Source: Candidatus Prevotella equi (lineage in GTDB: Bacteria; Bacteroidota; Bacteroidia; Bacteroidales; Bacteroidaceae). Taken from it: a stretch of 63,424 bases of DNA. Shown here in pieces: positions 22,303 through 30,140 of the stretch (the first letter of the stretch is position 1; each line of letters begins with the position of its first letter). The translations under genes and the position numbers were made by a program. The stretch is taken from positions 1 through 63,424 of the forward strand of contig JAGHTW010000158.1 in the NCBI GenBank assembly GCA_018065145.1, read 5' to 3'. The notes under the pieces are model-generated. The model was given only the letters and a program-made list of their open reading frames with translations. It searched no databases and was not told the origin of the DNA.

Positions 22303-22981
22303 GATTTTTGCCCTCTTTATAGTGATATTCAAGCAATATCCTACGGCTCATAGGGAATGCTTTGTAAATCTTTTCAAGGTCATTGGGGCAATGCTCTTCA
22401 CACCAAAGGAAGAACTCTAAGTTTAGTCCCACACCACCACTGGCTTGCTTTCCGTATCTCACAGGTTCCGGGAGTTGGTGCATCTTCATATATGCCAACA
22501 CGTCCTTCTGCGTCCAATCTGCCAACGGATAGACCATGAAGTTGTTCTCGTAATGGTTATCCTTATAGGTGTCAAGAAACAATCGTCTGTTCATAGAGTC
22601 GGCTCGCTTCATTCCAAGGAACACGTAATCTATGCCCGTCTTTTTACGCATAGCCACGCATACATCAGCAAGTTTCAATAACTTTATCTTTGGGTTAGGG
22701 GTACAGTAAAGACCACTGCGCAGTATGTAGGTCAAATTCCAATGAGGCACTTGCATAAACTCCACCTTGGGATATTTTGCCTTTACCCAATTCACCCACC
22801 TGTTGATATGTTCCAGATCCTTCACGAAGTACATAAACACACATACTATTCTCTTGAAATGGGGATAGACCATATCCAGCACCACCAACGAGTCTTTGCC
22901 GAGTGAACACATAATTATTATCTCATCAGTCTTTTCCTTGATGAAATTAATACTGTCTAAAGCACTTTCTTGTTTTGTCAT
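22295..22981 (-). CDS. PAPS-reductase-like PP-loop protein (IbrA-like)
   Basis: 228 aa from ATG at 22981 ('MTKQESALDSINFIKEKTDE'). PP-loop 'IIMCSLGKDSLVVLDMV' binds ATP-type substrates; further family pieces are 'RADSMNRRLFLD' and 'MVYPLADWTQKDVLAYMKMH'. Phage members of this family often pair with ParB-like proteins (here 18884-19711). Whether it ac­ts on DNA (as DndC-type enzymes do) or on sulphur compounds cannot be said. The stop overlaps the D-operon palindrome. Confidence 0.75.
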   Translation of the reverse strand: MTKQESALDSINFIKEKTDEIIIMCSLGKDSLVVLDMVYPHFKRIVCVFMYFVKDLEHINRWVNWVKAKYPKVEFMQVPHWNLTYILRSGLYCTPNPKIKLLKLADVCVAMRKKTGIDYVFLGMKRADSMNRRLFLDTYKDNHYENNFMVYPLADWTQKDVLAYMKMHQLPEPVRYGKQASGGVGLNLEFFLWCEEHCPNDLEKIYKAFPMSRRILLEYHYKEGKNLH

Positions 22982-22999
22982 AATTTTCTTTGTTTTCTG

Positions 23000-23070
23000 C
23001 AAAGATACTCCTTTTATGTGTCTTTAGGTAATGATTTTTCTGTATATTTTTCATTAAACGTGTTAGTGAA
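23000..23070 (-). promoter_or_regulatory. Late-type promoter plus palindrome upstream of the PAPS-reductase-like gene
   Basis: -7 box TATCTTTG (23000-23007, minus) and palindrome TTCATTAA-5-TTAGTGAA at 23050-23070, 42 nt apart. No clear -33 TTTG. Confidence 0.65.
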
Positions 23071-23109
23071 AGATTATCCGTGCAAAGGTCATTGAAGGTG
23101 CAGGATAAT

Positions 23110-23404
23110 TCCGTTTTATACCATTGTGGCTAAAATTGTAACTTTCACTATTACAATACGTTGCAAGATGCATTACAAAATGGTAGCTTTTACGTTGTAA
23201 TTAAGCACTGGTTACACTGTAATCGCTATCCTTTTATTGTGTAATATGGTACATATTGCGATGCAATCGCTATGCTGTCCGAATTTACCATCAGCAGTAT
23301 GATTTTTATCTTATGTAGGGATGATTTATAAACAGAATTTATAAACTTATAAAGGATTTTTATAAAAAAAATGATTGAAAACCGAAATATTCTGCGTAAC
23401 TTTG
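23110..23404 (+). promoter_or_regulatory. Intergenic regulatory region upstream of the LysR gene
   Basis: No gene in 23071-23435. It holds about six TGTAA/TTACA half-sites (23128, 23149, 23172, 23202, 23218, 23239), the repeat AATCGCTATNC twice (near 23222 and 23267), then TTTATAAAC twice and TTATAAA (23326-23352), and finally TAACTTTG (23397-23404), a -7 box 31 nt before the LysR ATG. Confidence 0.55.
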
Positions 23405-23435
23405 CACCGCAATTCTATAACACATAACAGAAATA

Positions 23436-24341
23436 ATGGAAGTTAAGTATCTCGAATCATTTGTTTTCGTTGCAGAAACAAAGTCATTCAGTATTGCATC
23501 TGCACGATGTCATGTTACACAACCTGCTATCAGTCATCACATCAAGGCTTTGGAGGATGAACTTGGTTGTAAGTTATTAATCAGGACCACCCACAGTATT
23601 ACACTCACAGAAAGTGGTAAGGAATTATTGCCACGTGCCAAAGATATAATCAAGCGAACGGAGGAATGCAAGGACAGCATAAACGCCTTGAACAATAATA
23701 TCACGGGTGAACTGAGAATAGGCATAGGTTCTTTCATAACTCCTTATATCAGGAAGGCGGCTCTTACATTCTTGAAGCGTTACCCTAATGTACGTCTCTG
23801 TCCTGAATTTGGCAAGGCTTGTCACCTTAACCAGATGCTCCGTAAGCACGACCTGGATATAGCATTCACGATGAACACTGCTTACAAGGATGAAGGCATA
23901 GAGAGCCAAGAGTGCATTCCTTTCAGTATTTGCGCTTTTATGAGTAATACCCATCCACTTGCTTCACAGGAGAAGGTTACTTTTGAAGAGTTGTTGACGC
24001 ATCAGATAATAATGCCCGATGTAGGAGAGAGGGAGTTCAGCACTTTCCAAAAATACATGAACAGGGACTTGTCCGGTCTTAACGTAAGGTGTATAATAAG
24101 TAATCCCGATGAAGCACTTGCTATTCTTGAAGAGAGTAAGATGATTACTTTTGCTACGAAGCTATACATGAAGGACTATCCGCATTTGGCAGCACGTCCT
24201 ATCGTTGGTCTGGAGCAACAGCTTATGAGCAATGCACATTGGATGCAAGATGTGCCTTTGAAGAAGTCTGCACAACTATTCATGGATATAGTAAGGGAGG
24301 AAGCAGTGCCGTACCTTACAGCCTTACAGGAACAGATATAA
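23436..24341 (+). CDS. LysR-family transcriptional regulator
   Basis: 301 aa, full length. N-terminal winged HTH 'MEVKYLESFVFVAETKSFSI' with 'HVTQPAISHHIKALEDELGC' and 'LTESGKELL', then an effector domain beginning 'GELRIGIGSFITPYIRK'. LysR regulators sense small molecules and are rare in phages, so this may be a host-derived cargo gene or the regulator of the surrounding late genes. Effector unknown. Confidence 0.9.
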   Translation: MEVKYLESFVFVAETKSFSIASARCHVTQPAISHHIKALEDELGCKLLIRTTHSITLTESGKELLPRAKDIIKRTEECKDSINALNNNITGELRIGIGSFITPYIRKAALTFLKRYPNVRLCPEFGKACHLNQMLRKHDLDIAFTMNTAYKDEGIESQECIPFSICAFMSNTHPLASQEKVTFEELLTHQIIMPDVGEREFSTFQKYMNRDLSGLNVRCIISNPDEALAILEESKMITFATKLYMKDYPHLAARPIVGLEQQLMSNAHWMQDVPLKKSAQLFMDIVREEAVPYLTALQEQI

Positions 24342-24378
24342 CCCACTTCACTTATATAACTCATAACACTCTACCACA

Positions 24379-24507
24379 ATGAAAATTACTATTGACACAG
24401 AAAAGTTAGAACGTCTTGTTAAAGCACAGTATGAGTATTCGCAGATGGTAATGGAGTTCAACGCATACATCGCTGATGTTATCTTACAAGCAACAGAGCA
24501 ACACTAA
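24379..24507 (+). CDS. Small helical protein, 42 aa
   Basis: 'MKITIDTEKLERLVKAQYEY' continuing 'MVMEFNAYIADVILQ'. Follows the LysR gene by 37 bp and precedes a terminator hairpin, so it is probably the second gene of that transcript. Function unknown. Confidence 0.5.
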   Translation: MKITIDTEKLERLVKAQYEYSQMVMEFNAYIADVILQATEQH

Positions 24508-24513
24508 CAAACG

Positions 24514-24544
24514 AATCCCTCCACTCGTTAAGAATGGGGGGATT
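24514..24544. terminator. Bidirectional terminator between LysR and glycine-tail operons
   Basis: AATCCCTCCA (24514-24523) pairs with TGGGGGGATT (24535-24544), loop of 11 nt. Sits between convergent genes. Confidence 0.65.
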
Positions 24545-24558
24545 GTTGTAAAGTTAGG

Positions 24559-24861
24559 TTAACCCGCACCTCCTGCGGCTCTTGCTGATGGCCCGGATTT
24601 TATATTTGGTGCATACACACTTCTTGGAACTTTGTTCTCTTCCATGAAATTTGATTGGTTCATATTCCATGTTCCCAATGCTCCTTTGTAGGCTCCACTG
24701 GTTACAAATTGGCGAGAATTGTAGTTGTACGAGTTCTGCGCATATCTTGATGCTATTTCGTTAACCTTCCGTAAACGTGCATCGCTTATATTCGGATAAT
24801 CTTTTATACGAAAGACTTGTTCTGCCATATCGTACACTGATTTTTTCCTTTCTCTTGCCAT
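24559..24861 (-). CDS. Glycine-tail family protein E, 100 aa
   Basis: 'MARERKKSVYDMAEQVFRIK', then 'DARLRKVNEIASRYAQNS', 'VPRSVYAPN' and the end 'SARAAGGAG'. Aligns with A and B at both ends, but the YMGTSA piece is diverged. Last gene of the H-G-F-E run. Confidence 0.7.
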   Translation of the reverse strand: MARERKKSVYDMAEQVFRIKDYPNISDARLRKVNEIASRYAQNSYNYNSRQFVTSGAYKGALGTWNMNQSNFMEENKVPRSVYAPNIKSGPSARAAGGAG

Positions 24862-24875
24862 ATTGTCCCCCTTTC

Positions 24876-25229
24876 TTATCCTACTGCGAGACCGAGACTG
24901 CCTGTACCACCTCCTCCAGCACCGTGCATACGGTTATACTCTGCTTGGGTCATCTGACCAGCATCGAGCATCGCTCTCGCAACGCCCTCTGTCATGTTAT
25001 TGAATGCCGCACGTGTGTCACGATATTGTGTCTCACGTGTCACGTTCTGACCCTTACGTGCCACCTTACCTGTATCTGCGTTAGTATAGGTCTGACGTGA
25101 GCCATAGTAACGTCCGTTGACGGAAGTCTGCTCTGCCTGATTCTTTCTACCTGCCGATGTTGGCTGAATGTTGTTAGAACTGTAACGTTGCTTGTAGCCT
25201 GTTCTTGTTCTTCTTGCTGCTACTGCCAT
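24876..25229 (-). CDS. Glycine-tail family protein F, 117 aa
   Basis: Basic protein beginning 'MAVAARRTRTGYKQRYSSN'. The C-terminal 45 residues match protein C closely: 'FNNMTEGVARAMLDAGQMTQ' then 'AEYNRMHGAGGGGTGSLGLA' and a final VG. A strong Shine-Dalgarno-like AGGAGG lies before the ATG, unusual for Bacteroidetes. Confidence 0.7.
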   Translation of the reverse strand: MAVAARRTRTGYKQRYSSNNIQPTSAGRKNQAEQTSVNGRYYGSRQTYTNADTGKVARKGQNVTRETQYRDTRAAFNNMTEGVARAMLDAGQMTQAEYNRMHGAGGGGTGSLGLAVG

Positions 25230-25272
25230 AGTGTTATCCTCCTATTGAATTAAATGATTTTTGATGAATATT

Positions 25273-25512
25273 TTATCCTGCGCTTGTACCCATAGATAGA
25301 CCATGAGAACGTGCGTATGATGTTGCCTGTGCGTTGGTCATGCCGTTGCTGAAACGGAACATATCTTGTTTGGCATACTGATACATAGATCTGTTGAACG
25401 CATCAGTTGCCCTCTGACGTTCTCCATCGTTCTTAGCTTGACCATAAACCCGTTCATACTGCCTGTGCAGTTGTGCGTAGTTCTTGAATCTTCTTTGTTG
25501 TCTCGTTGCCAT
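25273..25512 (-). CDS. Glycine-tail family protein G, 79 aa
   Basis: 'MATRQQRRFKNYAQLHRQYE', a helix 'ERQRATDAFNRSMYQYAK', and the tail 'SHGLSMGTSAG', a short form of the YMGTSA motif. Middle of the H-G-F-E run. Confidence 0.65.
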   Translation of the reverse strand: MATRQQRRFKNYAQLHRQYERVYGQAKNDGERQRATDAFNRSMYQYAKQDMFRFSNGMTNAQATSYARSHGLSMGTSAG

Positions 25513-25518
25513 ATCTCT

Positions 25519-25779
25519 CTATCCTGCATTTAGTCCTTGACGTGTACGGGTGTTCACCTTTAGTTGTCCTAACTGGGCATCGTTAAAGAAACGTGGTGGT
25601 ATGCCTAAGTACTTTTTGGAATGCTTCTGCTTGTAAAGATAACTACTCGTATGTATGATATACTTGTTTGTTATCCTCTCTATATTCTTGGCACGTTTAT
25701 AGTCACCTTTCTTTACGGCTTCATCGAATAGTCTTCTGCCTTGATGTACTACATCGTTGATTGATTTCATTCTTGCCAT
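25519..25779 (-). CDS. Glycine-tail family protein H, 86 aa
   Basis: 'MARMKSINDVVHQGRRLFDE' and 'YKRAKNIERITNKYIIHTSS' follow the family plan; the tail is 'TRTRQGLNAG'. The most diverged member but with the same basic N-terminus and terminal Gly. Confidence 0.6.
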   Translation of the reverse strand: MARMKSINDVVHQGRRLFDEAVKKGDYKRAKNIERITNKYIIHTSSYLYKQKHSKKYLGIPPRFFNDAQLGQLKVNTRTRQGLNAG

Positions 25780-25796
25780 ATCTTTCCCCTATACAT

Positions 25797-25833
25797 AAAA
25801 AGGCACACCCCTCTATATTAGAAGGATGCACCT
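25797..25833 (-). terminator. Terminator or attenuator between ASCH gene and protein H
   Basis: Minus strand AGGTGCATCC pairs with GGGTGTGCCT (three G-U pairs) and is followed by TTTTTATG. If it terminates fully, genes H to E need another promoter, which I do not see. Confidence 0.5.
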
Positions 25834-25878
25834 GAACACTTTATGTTTACACTTTGTTGTATGTCATCTGCCTATAGC

Positions 25879-26310
25879 CTACCCCTTACGGGTCTTAGGC
25901 TTGATGTCGCTTTCAAGTATCTTACCCAAATTGAAAACGACCTGCTCGGCATACCAAAGCTCACCATTGTACTCGTATTCTATAAGCTCTTGCTGTGGCT
26001 GTCCGTTCTCGTCCATCACAACATTACCATGTTCGTCAATTACATCACGTGTAAACATTTCGCAGTATGCATCCTTGACCTCTACAAGCGCACTGTCACG
26101 GTCTGGGTTGTAGCCTACATAGAAGCGGATAGCATCGTATTTGATAGGCTGTGCGTTGCCGTATTCATCCTCTACCTCATATCCATTCTCGTCCAACTGG
26201 AGGAGCTTCTTGATAGTTGTAGGACGTACCTCACGAAATTCCTGTACCTTGCGACCTTGCATGATAGCATCAAAGTACTTCTGCTTAATGATAAGATTTA
26301 ATACCTTCAT
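25879..26310 (-). CDS. ASCH-domain-like protein, 143 aa
   Basis: 'NLIIKQKYFDAIMQGRKVQE' followed by 'FREVRP' matches the ASCH start motif, as does 'YDAIRFYVGYNPDRDSALVE'. Likely RNA-binding or nucleobase-related. Paralogue-like to 12982-13290 but longer. First gene behind the palindrome-containing promoter at 26382-26451. Confidence 0.65.
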   Translation of the reverse strand: MKVLNLIIKQKYFDAIMQGRKVQEFREVRPTTIKKLLQLDENGYEVEDEYGNAQPIKYDAIRFYVGYNPDRDSALVEVKDAYCEMFTRDVIDEHGNVVMDENGQPQQELIEYEYNGELWYAEQVVFNLGKILESDIKPKTRKG

Positions 26311-26381
26311 TGTTGTTTTCTTTTTTGAGTTTATACTATTTAATTACGACTTGTCTCTTGCTATGCTTTATGATAGCAATG

Positions 26382-26451
26382 CAAAGTTAATGCTTATTGA
26401 TTTTATATGCAAATTTTCTAAGGATTTGTTTTCACTAAACTTGTTAGTGAA
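26382..26451 (-). promoter_or_regulatory. Late-type promoter plus palindrome upstream of the ASCH gene
   Basis: -7 box TAACTTTG (26382-26389, minus), -33 TTTG present (near 26409-26412), and palindrome TTCACTAA-5-TTAGTGAA at 26431-26451, 41 nt from the -7 box. The palindrome overlaps the 3' end of the neighbouring gene. Confidence 0.65.
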
Positions 26452-26690
26452 TTATTCTCTTGCTTTCTTATTCTGAAAAACACCCATTCTTCACCTTCTG
26501 CCGTAGTCCGGGCATAACCTGTCTCACCATCTATATAGAGCGTTGTGCCCATACGTATTGCAGTCTGTTCGTACTTATAGAGCAATGCACCCGCCTTTTG
26601 GATGCTGACACCCCTATTGAGAATTACCTCGTCAATAACCTCATACGGGGCATCTGCATGGCAGTATTGCTTTACAACATCGTATAGCAT
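26418..26690 (-). CDS. Unrecognised protein, 90 aa
   Basis: 'MLYDVVKQYCHADAPYEVID' then 'GALLYKYEQTAIRMGTTLY'. The last codons overlap the late palindrome, so the true C-terminus is functionally constrained by it or of little importance. No family recognised. Confidence 0.5.
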   Translation of the reverse strand: MLYDVVKQYCHADAPYEVIDEVILNRGVSIQKAGALLYKYEQTAIRMGTTLYIDGETGYARTTAEGEEWVFFRIRKQENNSLTSLVKTNP

Positions 26691-26699
26691 AAGCGGTGA

Positions 26700-26981
26700 T
26701 TAATCTACCATTGGTTTCTCGTCTATGCTGATAGTTATCTTCGCTGGCATAGCTGGCATCGTACCTATATTGTAGGGATATTCGTACTCTGACTCGTAAG
26801 AGAATTGGTAACCTGTGTCTGACATAACGCTCTTACTGCTTCGTGTCACACTCATTTTGTGAAGTGCAGCCAAAGCCTTTGACAAATCCGTATAGACGCA
26901 TACGTTCTTGCACCAATCTGGCATAGGTAGGTTCTTGCTCTTGTAAGATACCACCTCTTTGATTATATAACATGTTTTCAT
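26700..26981 (-). CDS. Unrecognised protein, 93 aa
   Basis: 'MKTCYIIKEVVSYKSKNLPM', a Ser-rich middle and a proline-containing tail 'MPAMPAKITISIDEKP'. Preceded by the ATTAAACTAATTTTATACA leader shared with other phage genes. Function unknown. Confidence 0.5.
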   Translation of the reverse strand: MKTCYIIKEVVSYKSKNLPMPDWCKNVCVYTDLSKALAALHKMSVTRSSKSVMSDTGYQFSYESEYEYPYNIGTMPAMPAKITISIDEKPMVD

Positions 26982-27024
26982 ATACTTGTATCAATGTATA
27001 AAATTAGTTTAATGCTTTCTCTGC

Positions 27025-27327
27025 TTACGCTACCTTACTCATAAGGCATGGCTTGAAATACATATCACGCTCAACGCAAGGATAACCCCAACGCTTCACA
27101 CTCTGCAAGTCTGACAAGGTGAAGTAACCCAACTCTCTGCCGTACTGGTTTTCTGTATAACCATAGAAAAGGTAGTCACCATTCTCTTGCTTCTGACCCT
27201 CTGTTACGTACCACGTGTACGCACCAAAGAAGAATTTTACGATTACCTTCTTGTCCTTTACACCATCCTGAGAGTAAAGTGGGTACTTTGCAATCTGCTT
27301 CTCAATAGTCTTTGTGATAAGTTTCAT
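27025..27327 (-). CDS. DUF2958 protein
   Basis: 100 aa. Family pattern: 'MKLITKTIEKQIAKYPLYSQ', 'VIVKFFFGAYTWYVTEG', 'GRELGYFTLSDLQSV' and 'CVERDMYFKP'. Function of DUF2958 is unknown; it is frequent in mobile elements. Expressed from the palindromic promoter at 27387 through the leader element at 27337. Confidence 0.75.
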   Translation of the reverse strand: MKLITKTIEKQIAKYPLYSQDGVKDKKVIVKFFFGAYTWYVTEGQKQENGDYLFYGYTENQYGRELGYFTLSDLQSVKRWGYPCVERDMYFKPCLMSKVA

Positions 27328-27336
27328 AATGCTGTT

Positions 27337-27420
27337 GCCGCTTATAGGTTGCCGCCCTTTCTGAATGAATTAGTTTTGATTTCTGATGCAAAGGTACTAT
27401 ATTTATCTGTACCTTGCAAA
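27337..27420 (-). promoter_or_regulatory. Palindromic promoter (copy 2) with 20-nt leader element
   Basis: Promoter arms TTTGCAAGGTAC and TAGTACCTTTGC at 27387-27420 (minus). The transcript then contains GGCGGCAACCTATAAGCGGC at 27337-27356, ending 9 nt before the ATG. The same element lies at 33333 and 52977. Confidence 0.7.
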
Positions 27421-27480
27421 TAATTACGTGTTTATTTCTATGTTTTGTCTAATATTTAACTTTTGTTTGCAATTAGACAC

Positions 27481-27513
27481 AAAAAAGGTGACACGCATCA
27501 CTGCGCACCACCT
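27481..27513 (-). terminator. Intrinsic terminator of the helicase operon
   Basis: Minus strand AGGTGgtgCGC and GCGtgtCACCT form a stem with small internal loop, directly followed by TTTTTT. Lies 44 bp after the helicase stop codon. Confidence 0.7.
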
Positions 27514-27556
27514 CAACAATAAACCAATAACTTAAACTATGAGTAAATTTAATTGA

Positions 27557-29809
27557 CTATAATACTACATTTGTAAGTTTGCGTACATCATTATATACGT
27601 CCCATTCGCCTAATTCGTTCTGTCTGAACTTTATCTTATGCACCTCACCGAATCGTTCTATATTACCTCCAAGGTCTATTACCCACGCATCCTTGCCTTT
27701 GTAGGGTCTAAGACTTCTGCCGACTTCTTGATAATACCTGCTCAGGGACATCGTAGGACAACCAAGGAGAACGGTGTCAAGGTCTGGTCTGTCGAATCCA
27801 GTTGTCAGCGTAGATACGTTCAGCAACACCTCAAACTTCCTGTTGGCAAAGTCCTCCAATATCTGCTCACGTTCTTTCTTTGGTGTCTTGCCTGATACCA
27901 CCCTGCAACTGTCTATCTGCGTGGTCATGAACTCCGCTACCTCTACCAGCCTTACAAAGCATAGTATGCCATTGCGCTTGCTTCCGTCCTTTGGGTGTTG
28001 CAGTCTCTTGATGATTGATACCATGTAGTTATAGAACTCCGTATGCTCCTCCATCCACTGCAAGGAACGTTCTGAGAAGTCCGACCCTGACGTGTTAGGA
28101 AACATTGTCATACTCTTCATCGCCTTGGAACGTACATCGAAGTATTTCAGTTGTGCGAGATACCCTTTGTTCAATGCCCATTCGGTATCAAGGTTGTAGA
28201 GTACCTTGGAGAACAACTGACCTTTGCCTACAATCGGTATCAGTCTTGATTCTGCTTCGGACAGGTCCATCTTCTTCTCCTTCCAGTTCCATTTCTGCCC
28301 AGTGGTCTCTAATCGGTAGGGAGTGGCTGTTAGTCCTATTATCTTTCTATCCACCCATTCAAAGAACATCTTGTACATACCAGTAGAGGGGTTGCACTGA
28401 TGGCACTCGTCCACAATGATGTATTTGAAGTGTTCAAAGAGCGATTTTACATTCTTCGCACTGCCTATGGTGGCGAATGTTATCTTGGATATTTTCTTCT
28501 GCCCCACGCTGGCAGAGTACATAGAACAATCGTCCGTGTACATCTTCATCTTCTTGTAGTTCTGCTGTGTTATCTCCTTGGAGGGACAGAATATAAGGAC
28601 ATCGGTATTGAGTCTGTCCGCTATCTCTGCTATGACGACCGACTTGCCCGAATTGTGATGCACAAAGAACTGTTCGTCACAATACAAATGATTTCCGTCT
28701 AAGGTAAATCCGTAATATTCTCCTTTGCCAATTTCTTTTATACTAAATCCTGTTACCAACGTAGATTTCTTTTGCTGACGTTTTGCCCCCTTGCGTATAG
28801 CAACTTTTGTTGGTATTGCAGTTAAATCTCCTGTAATACAAATTCTGTAATACTCTACTCCATTGACAACTTTTGTCTTACCAATCTTTGCATAAAGTCC
28901 AAGACTGCGACATAAGAACTCTATGTCACAAGCCAATTGATACGATTTAGAACAGTATTCGTATGAATTTCTATTTACATCGTAATGTGCATCGGTATCA
29001 AGCAGACCTGCCAATAATTCAAGACGTTCCTCTATCGGTGCAAGTTTGTATTCTTCAGGTATAAATTTATTGCCAGCAGTTTTTCCGTACATCCCTATAT
29101 TCCTTAATGCTGTCAGAACAGGATTGGAGTATCTTATATGTGAATGGTGTTCTCCATGAATATAGTAAGCACAAGCCTTGTTCGTCCCGTTATTCTTCAA
29201 AGACTTACGTACCGACAAGCCTACACTCTGAGCATATTCGTATATATATTGCTCCACCTCGCTACGCATTGTCGTTATGCTTACGCTATTATTGCATACA
29301 CTCCCATCACCTAACAGTAATCCTACGAGATAAGGAGGTAGGGGGTGTTCTACCATATGACGTTCAAACTCACAAAGGTTTCTTCTTGTAAGTTTGTGCA
29401 AGTGTCTAAAAGATCTGGAAGTCTTTATGTATTCGTTTACTGATATTTCTTGGATTCCCGCATTGTGGCTTGGATAATTATACCCGCGTTTTGTTCTGTA
29501 AAGATGTAATATATGACCACCATTTACAACAAAAGGCTTTCCTTTTATTGGGGTTATCTCGTACATAGTATCGATACCACGATGTAGTTGCAGTACTGTT
29601 CTATAACCATCCGTTCCTAACAGTCTGTCACCTACTTTTATATCCTCTACGTTTCTGATTGTTCCATCCGACATTATAATGCCTGTTCCCTTTGCGTGAC
29701 ATCCTGTACTGAGCACCAAAAGTCCGTTTCCCTTCTCGTTGTCATCAAGGAGGAAGTCAACGGCTGCCTTGGCTGCGTCTATCTGATAATCTCTTGGTTT
29801 GAGTTTCAT
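27557..29809 (-). CDS. SF2 DEAD/DEAH-type helicase with an intein
   Basis: 750 aa; 400 aa after splicing. Extein: Q-like motif 'MKLKPRDYQIDAAKAAVDFL', Walker A 'LSTG-SGKS' split by the intein, DEAH-type box 'YIIVDECHQCNPSTGM', motif III 'IIGLTATPYRLE', and motif VI region 'YYQEVGRSLRPYKGKDAWVI'. Probably unwinds DNA or RNA during replication or repair; resembles phage-encoded Rad3/UvsW-like helicases. Leader ATTAAACTAATTTTATACA precedes the start. Confidence 0.9.
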   Translation of the reverse strand: MKLKPRDYQIDAAKAAVDFLLDDNEKGNGLLVLSTGCHAKGTGIIMSDGTIRNVEDIKVGDRLLGTDGYRTVLQLHRGIDTMYEITPIKGKPFVVNGGHILHLYRTKRGYNYPSHNAGIQEISVNEYIKTSRSFRHLHKLTRRNLCEFERHMVEHPLPPYLVGLLLGDGSVCNNSVSITTMRSEVEQYIYEYAQSVGLSVRKSLKNNGTNKACAYYIHGEHHSHIRYSNPVLTALRNIGMYGKTAGNKFIPEEYKLAPIEERLELLAGLLDTDAHYDVNRNSYEYCSKSYQLACDIEFLCRSLGLYAKIGKTKVVNGVEYYRICITGDLTAIPTKVAIRKGAKRQQKKSTLVTGFSIKEIGKGEYYGFTLDGNHLYCDEQFFVHHNSGKSVVIAEIADRLNTDVLIFCPSKEITQQNYKKMKMYTDDCSMYSASVGQKKISKITFATIGSAKNVKSLFEHFKYIIVDECHQCNPSTGMYKMFFEWVDRKIIGLTATPYRLETTGQKWNWKEKKMDLSEAESRLIPIVGKGQLFSKVLYNLDTEWALNKGYLAQLKYFDVRSKAMKSMTMFPNTSGSDFSERSLQWMEEHTEFYNYMVSIIKRLQHPKDGSKRNGILCFVRLVEVAEFMTTQIDSCRVVSGKTPKKEREQILEDFANRKFEVLLNVSTLTTGFDRPDLDTVLLGCPTMSLSRYYQEVGRSLRPYKGKDAWVIDLGGNIERFGEVHKIKFRQNELGEWDVYNDVRKLTNVVL
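28652..29701 (-). mobile_element. Helicase intein with LAGLIDADG-type endonuclease
   Basis: Residues 37-386 (350 aa) inside Walker A. Block A 'CHAKGTGIIMSDGTIRNVED', block B 'VNGGHILHLYR', two dodecapeptide-like motifs 'LVGLLLGDGSV' and 'LLAGLLDTDAHYD', block F/G 'YYGFTLDGNHLYCDEQFFVH' then HN, and +1 Ser. A full bifunctional intein: splicing plus homing endonuclease. Confidence 0.92.
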
Positions 29810-29845
29810 TATTACTTGTACCTGTATAAAATTAGTTTAATGTCT

Positions 29846-30001
29846 TTATCTGCCCCATAGTGTACATCCGTCACTCTCTGCATGAGGGTTGAATGTAGTA
29901 TGCCATTCGGAACATTTTATCCTATCGTATTTCGCATTTGTCCGGGAGTGAATATATCTGCCATATCTGCATCCCTCACATACTTCTGCCTGTGTCATCA
30001 T
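29846..30001 (-). CDS. Small Cys-rich protein, 51 aa
   Basis: Start placed at 30001 ('MMTQAEVCEGCRYGRYIHSR'). Cysteines in CxxC plus 'IKCSEWH' and 'SDGCTLWGR' suggest one zinc site. Similar short proteins are frequent in Bacteroides phages. Overlap region with the next frame is minimal. Confidence 0.5.
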   Translation of the reverse strand: MMTQAEVCEGCRYGRYIHSRTNAKYDRIKCSEWHTTFNPHAESDGCTLWGR

Positions 30002-30005
30002 ATCT

Positions 30006-30140
30006 CTAATGTTTTTCAAAATCATTACACGCATCATCGTAAGGTGACACGCTTGTATCTTTTACCTCACACTCGTAATAGTGATAACCGCAACAATGGA
30101 AATATTGGCAGTCTTCGCACTGGTTGTTATTCTTTGTCAT
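30006..30140 (-). CDS. Small Cys-rich protein, 44 aa
   Basis: 'MTKNNNQCEDCQYFHCCGYH' then 'YYECEVKDTS' and 'DDACNDF': six cysteines in 44 residues, pattern CxxC...CC...C...C. Starts inside the end of the upstream helicase gene. Likely a zinc-binding miniprotein. Confidence 0.5.
   Translation of the reverse strand: MTKNNNQCEDCQYFHCCGYHYYECEVKDTSVSPYDDACNDFEKH

Noticed and set aside
19784..26451. The late palindromes as LysR binding boxes
   Set aside because: They do not fit the usual T-N11-A spacing at their centre; the binding protein is left open.
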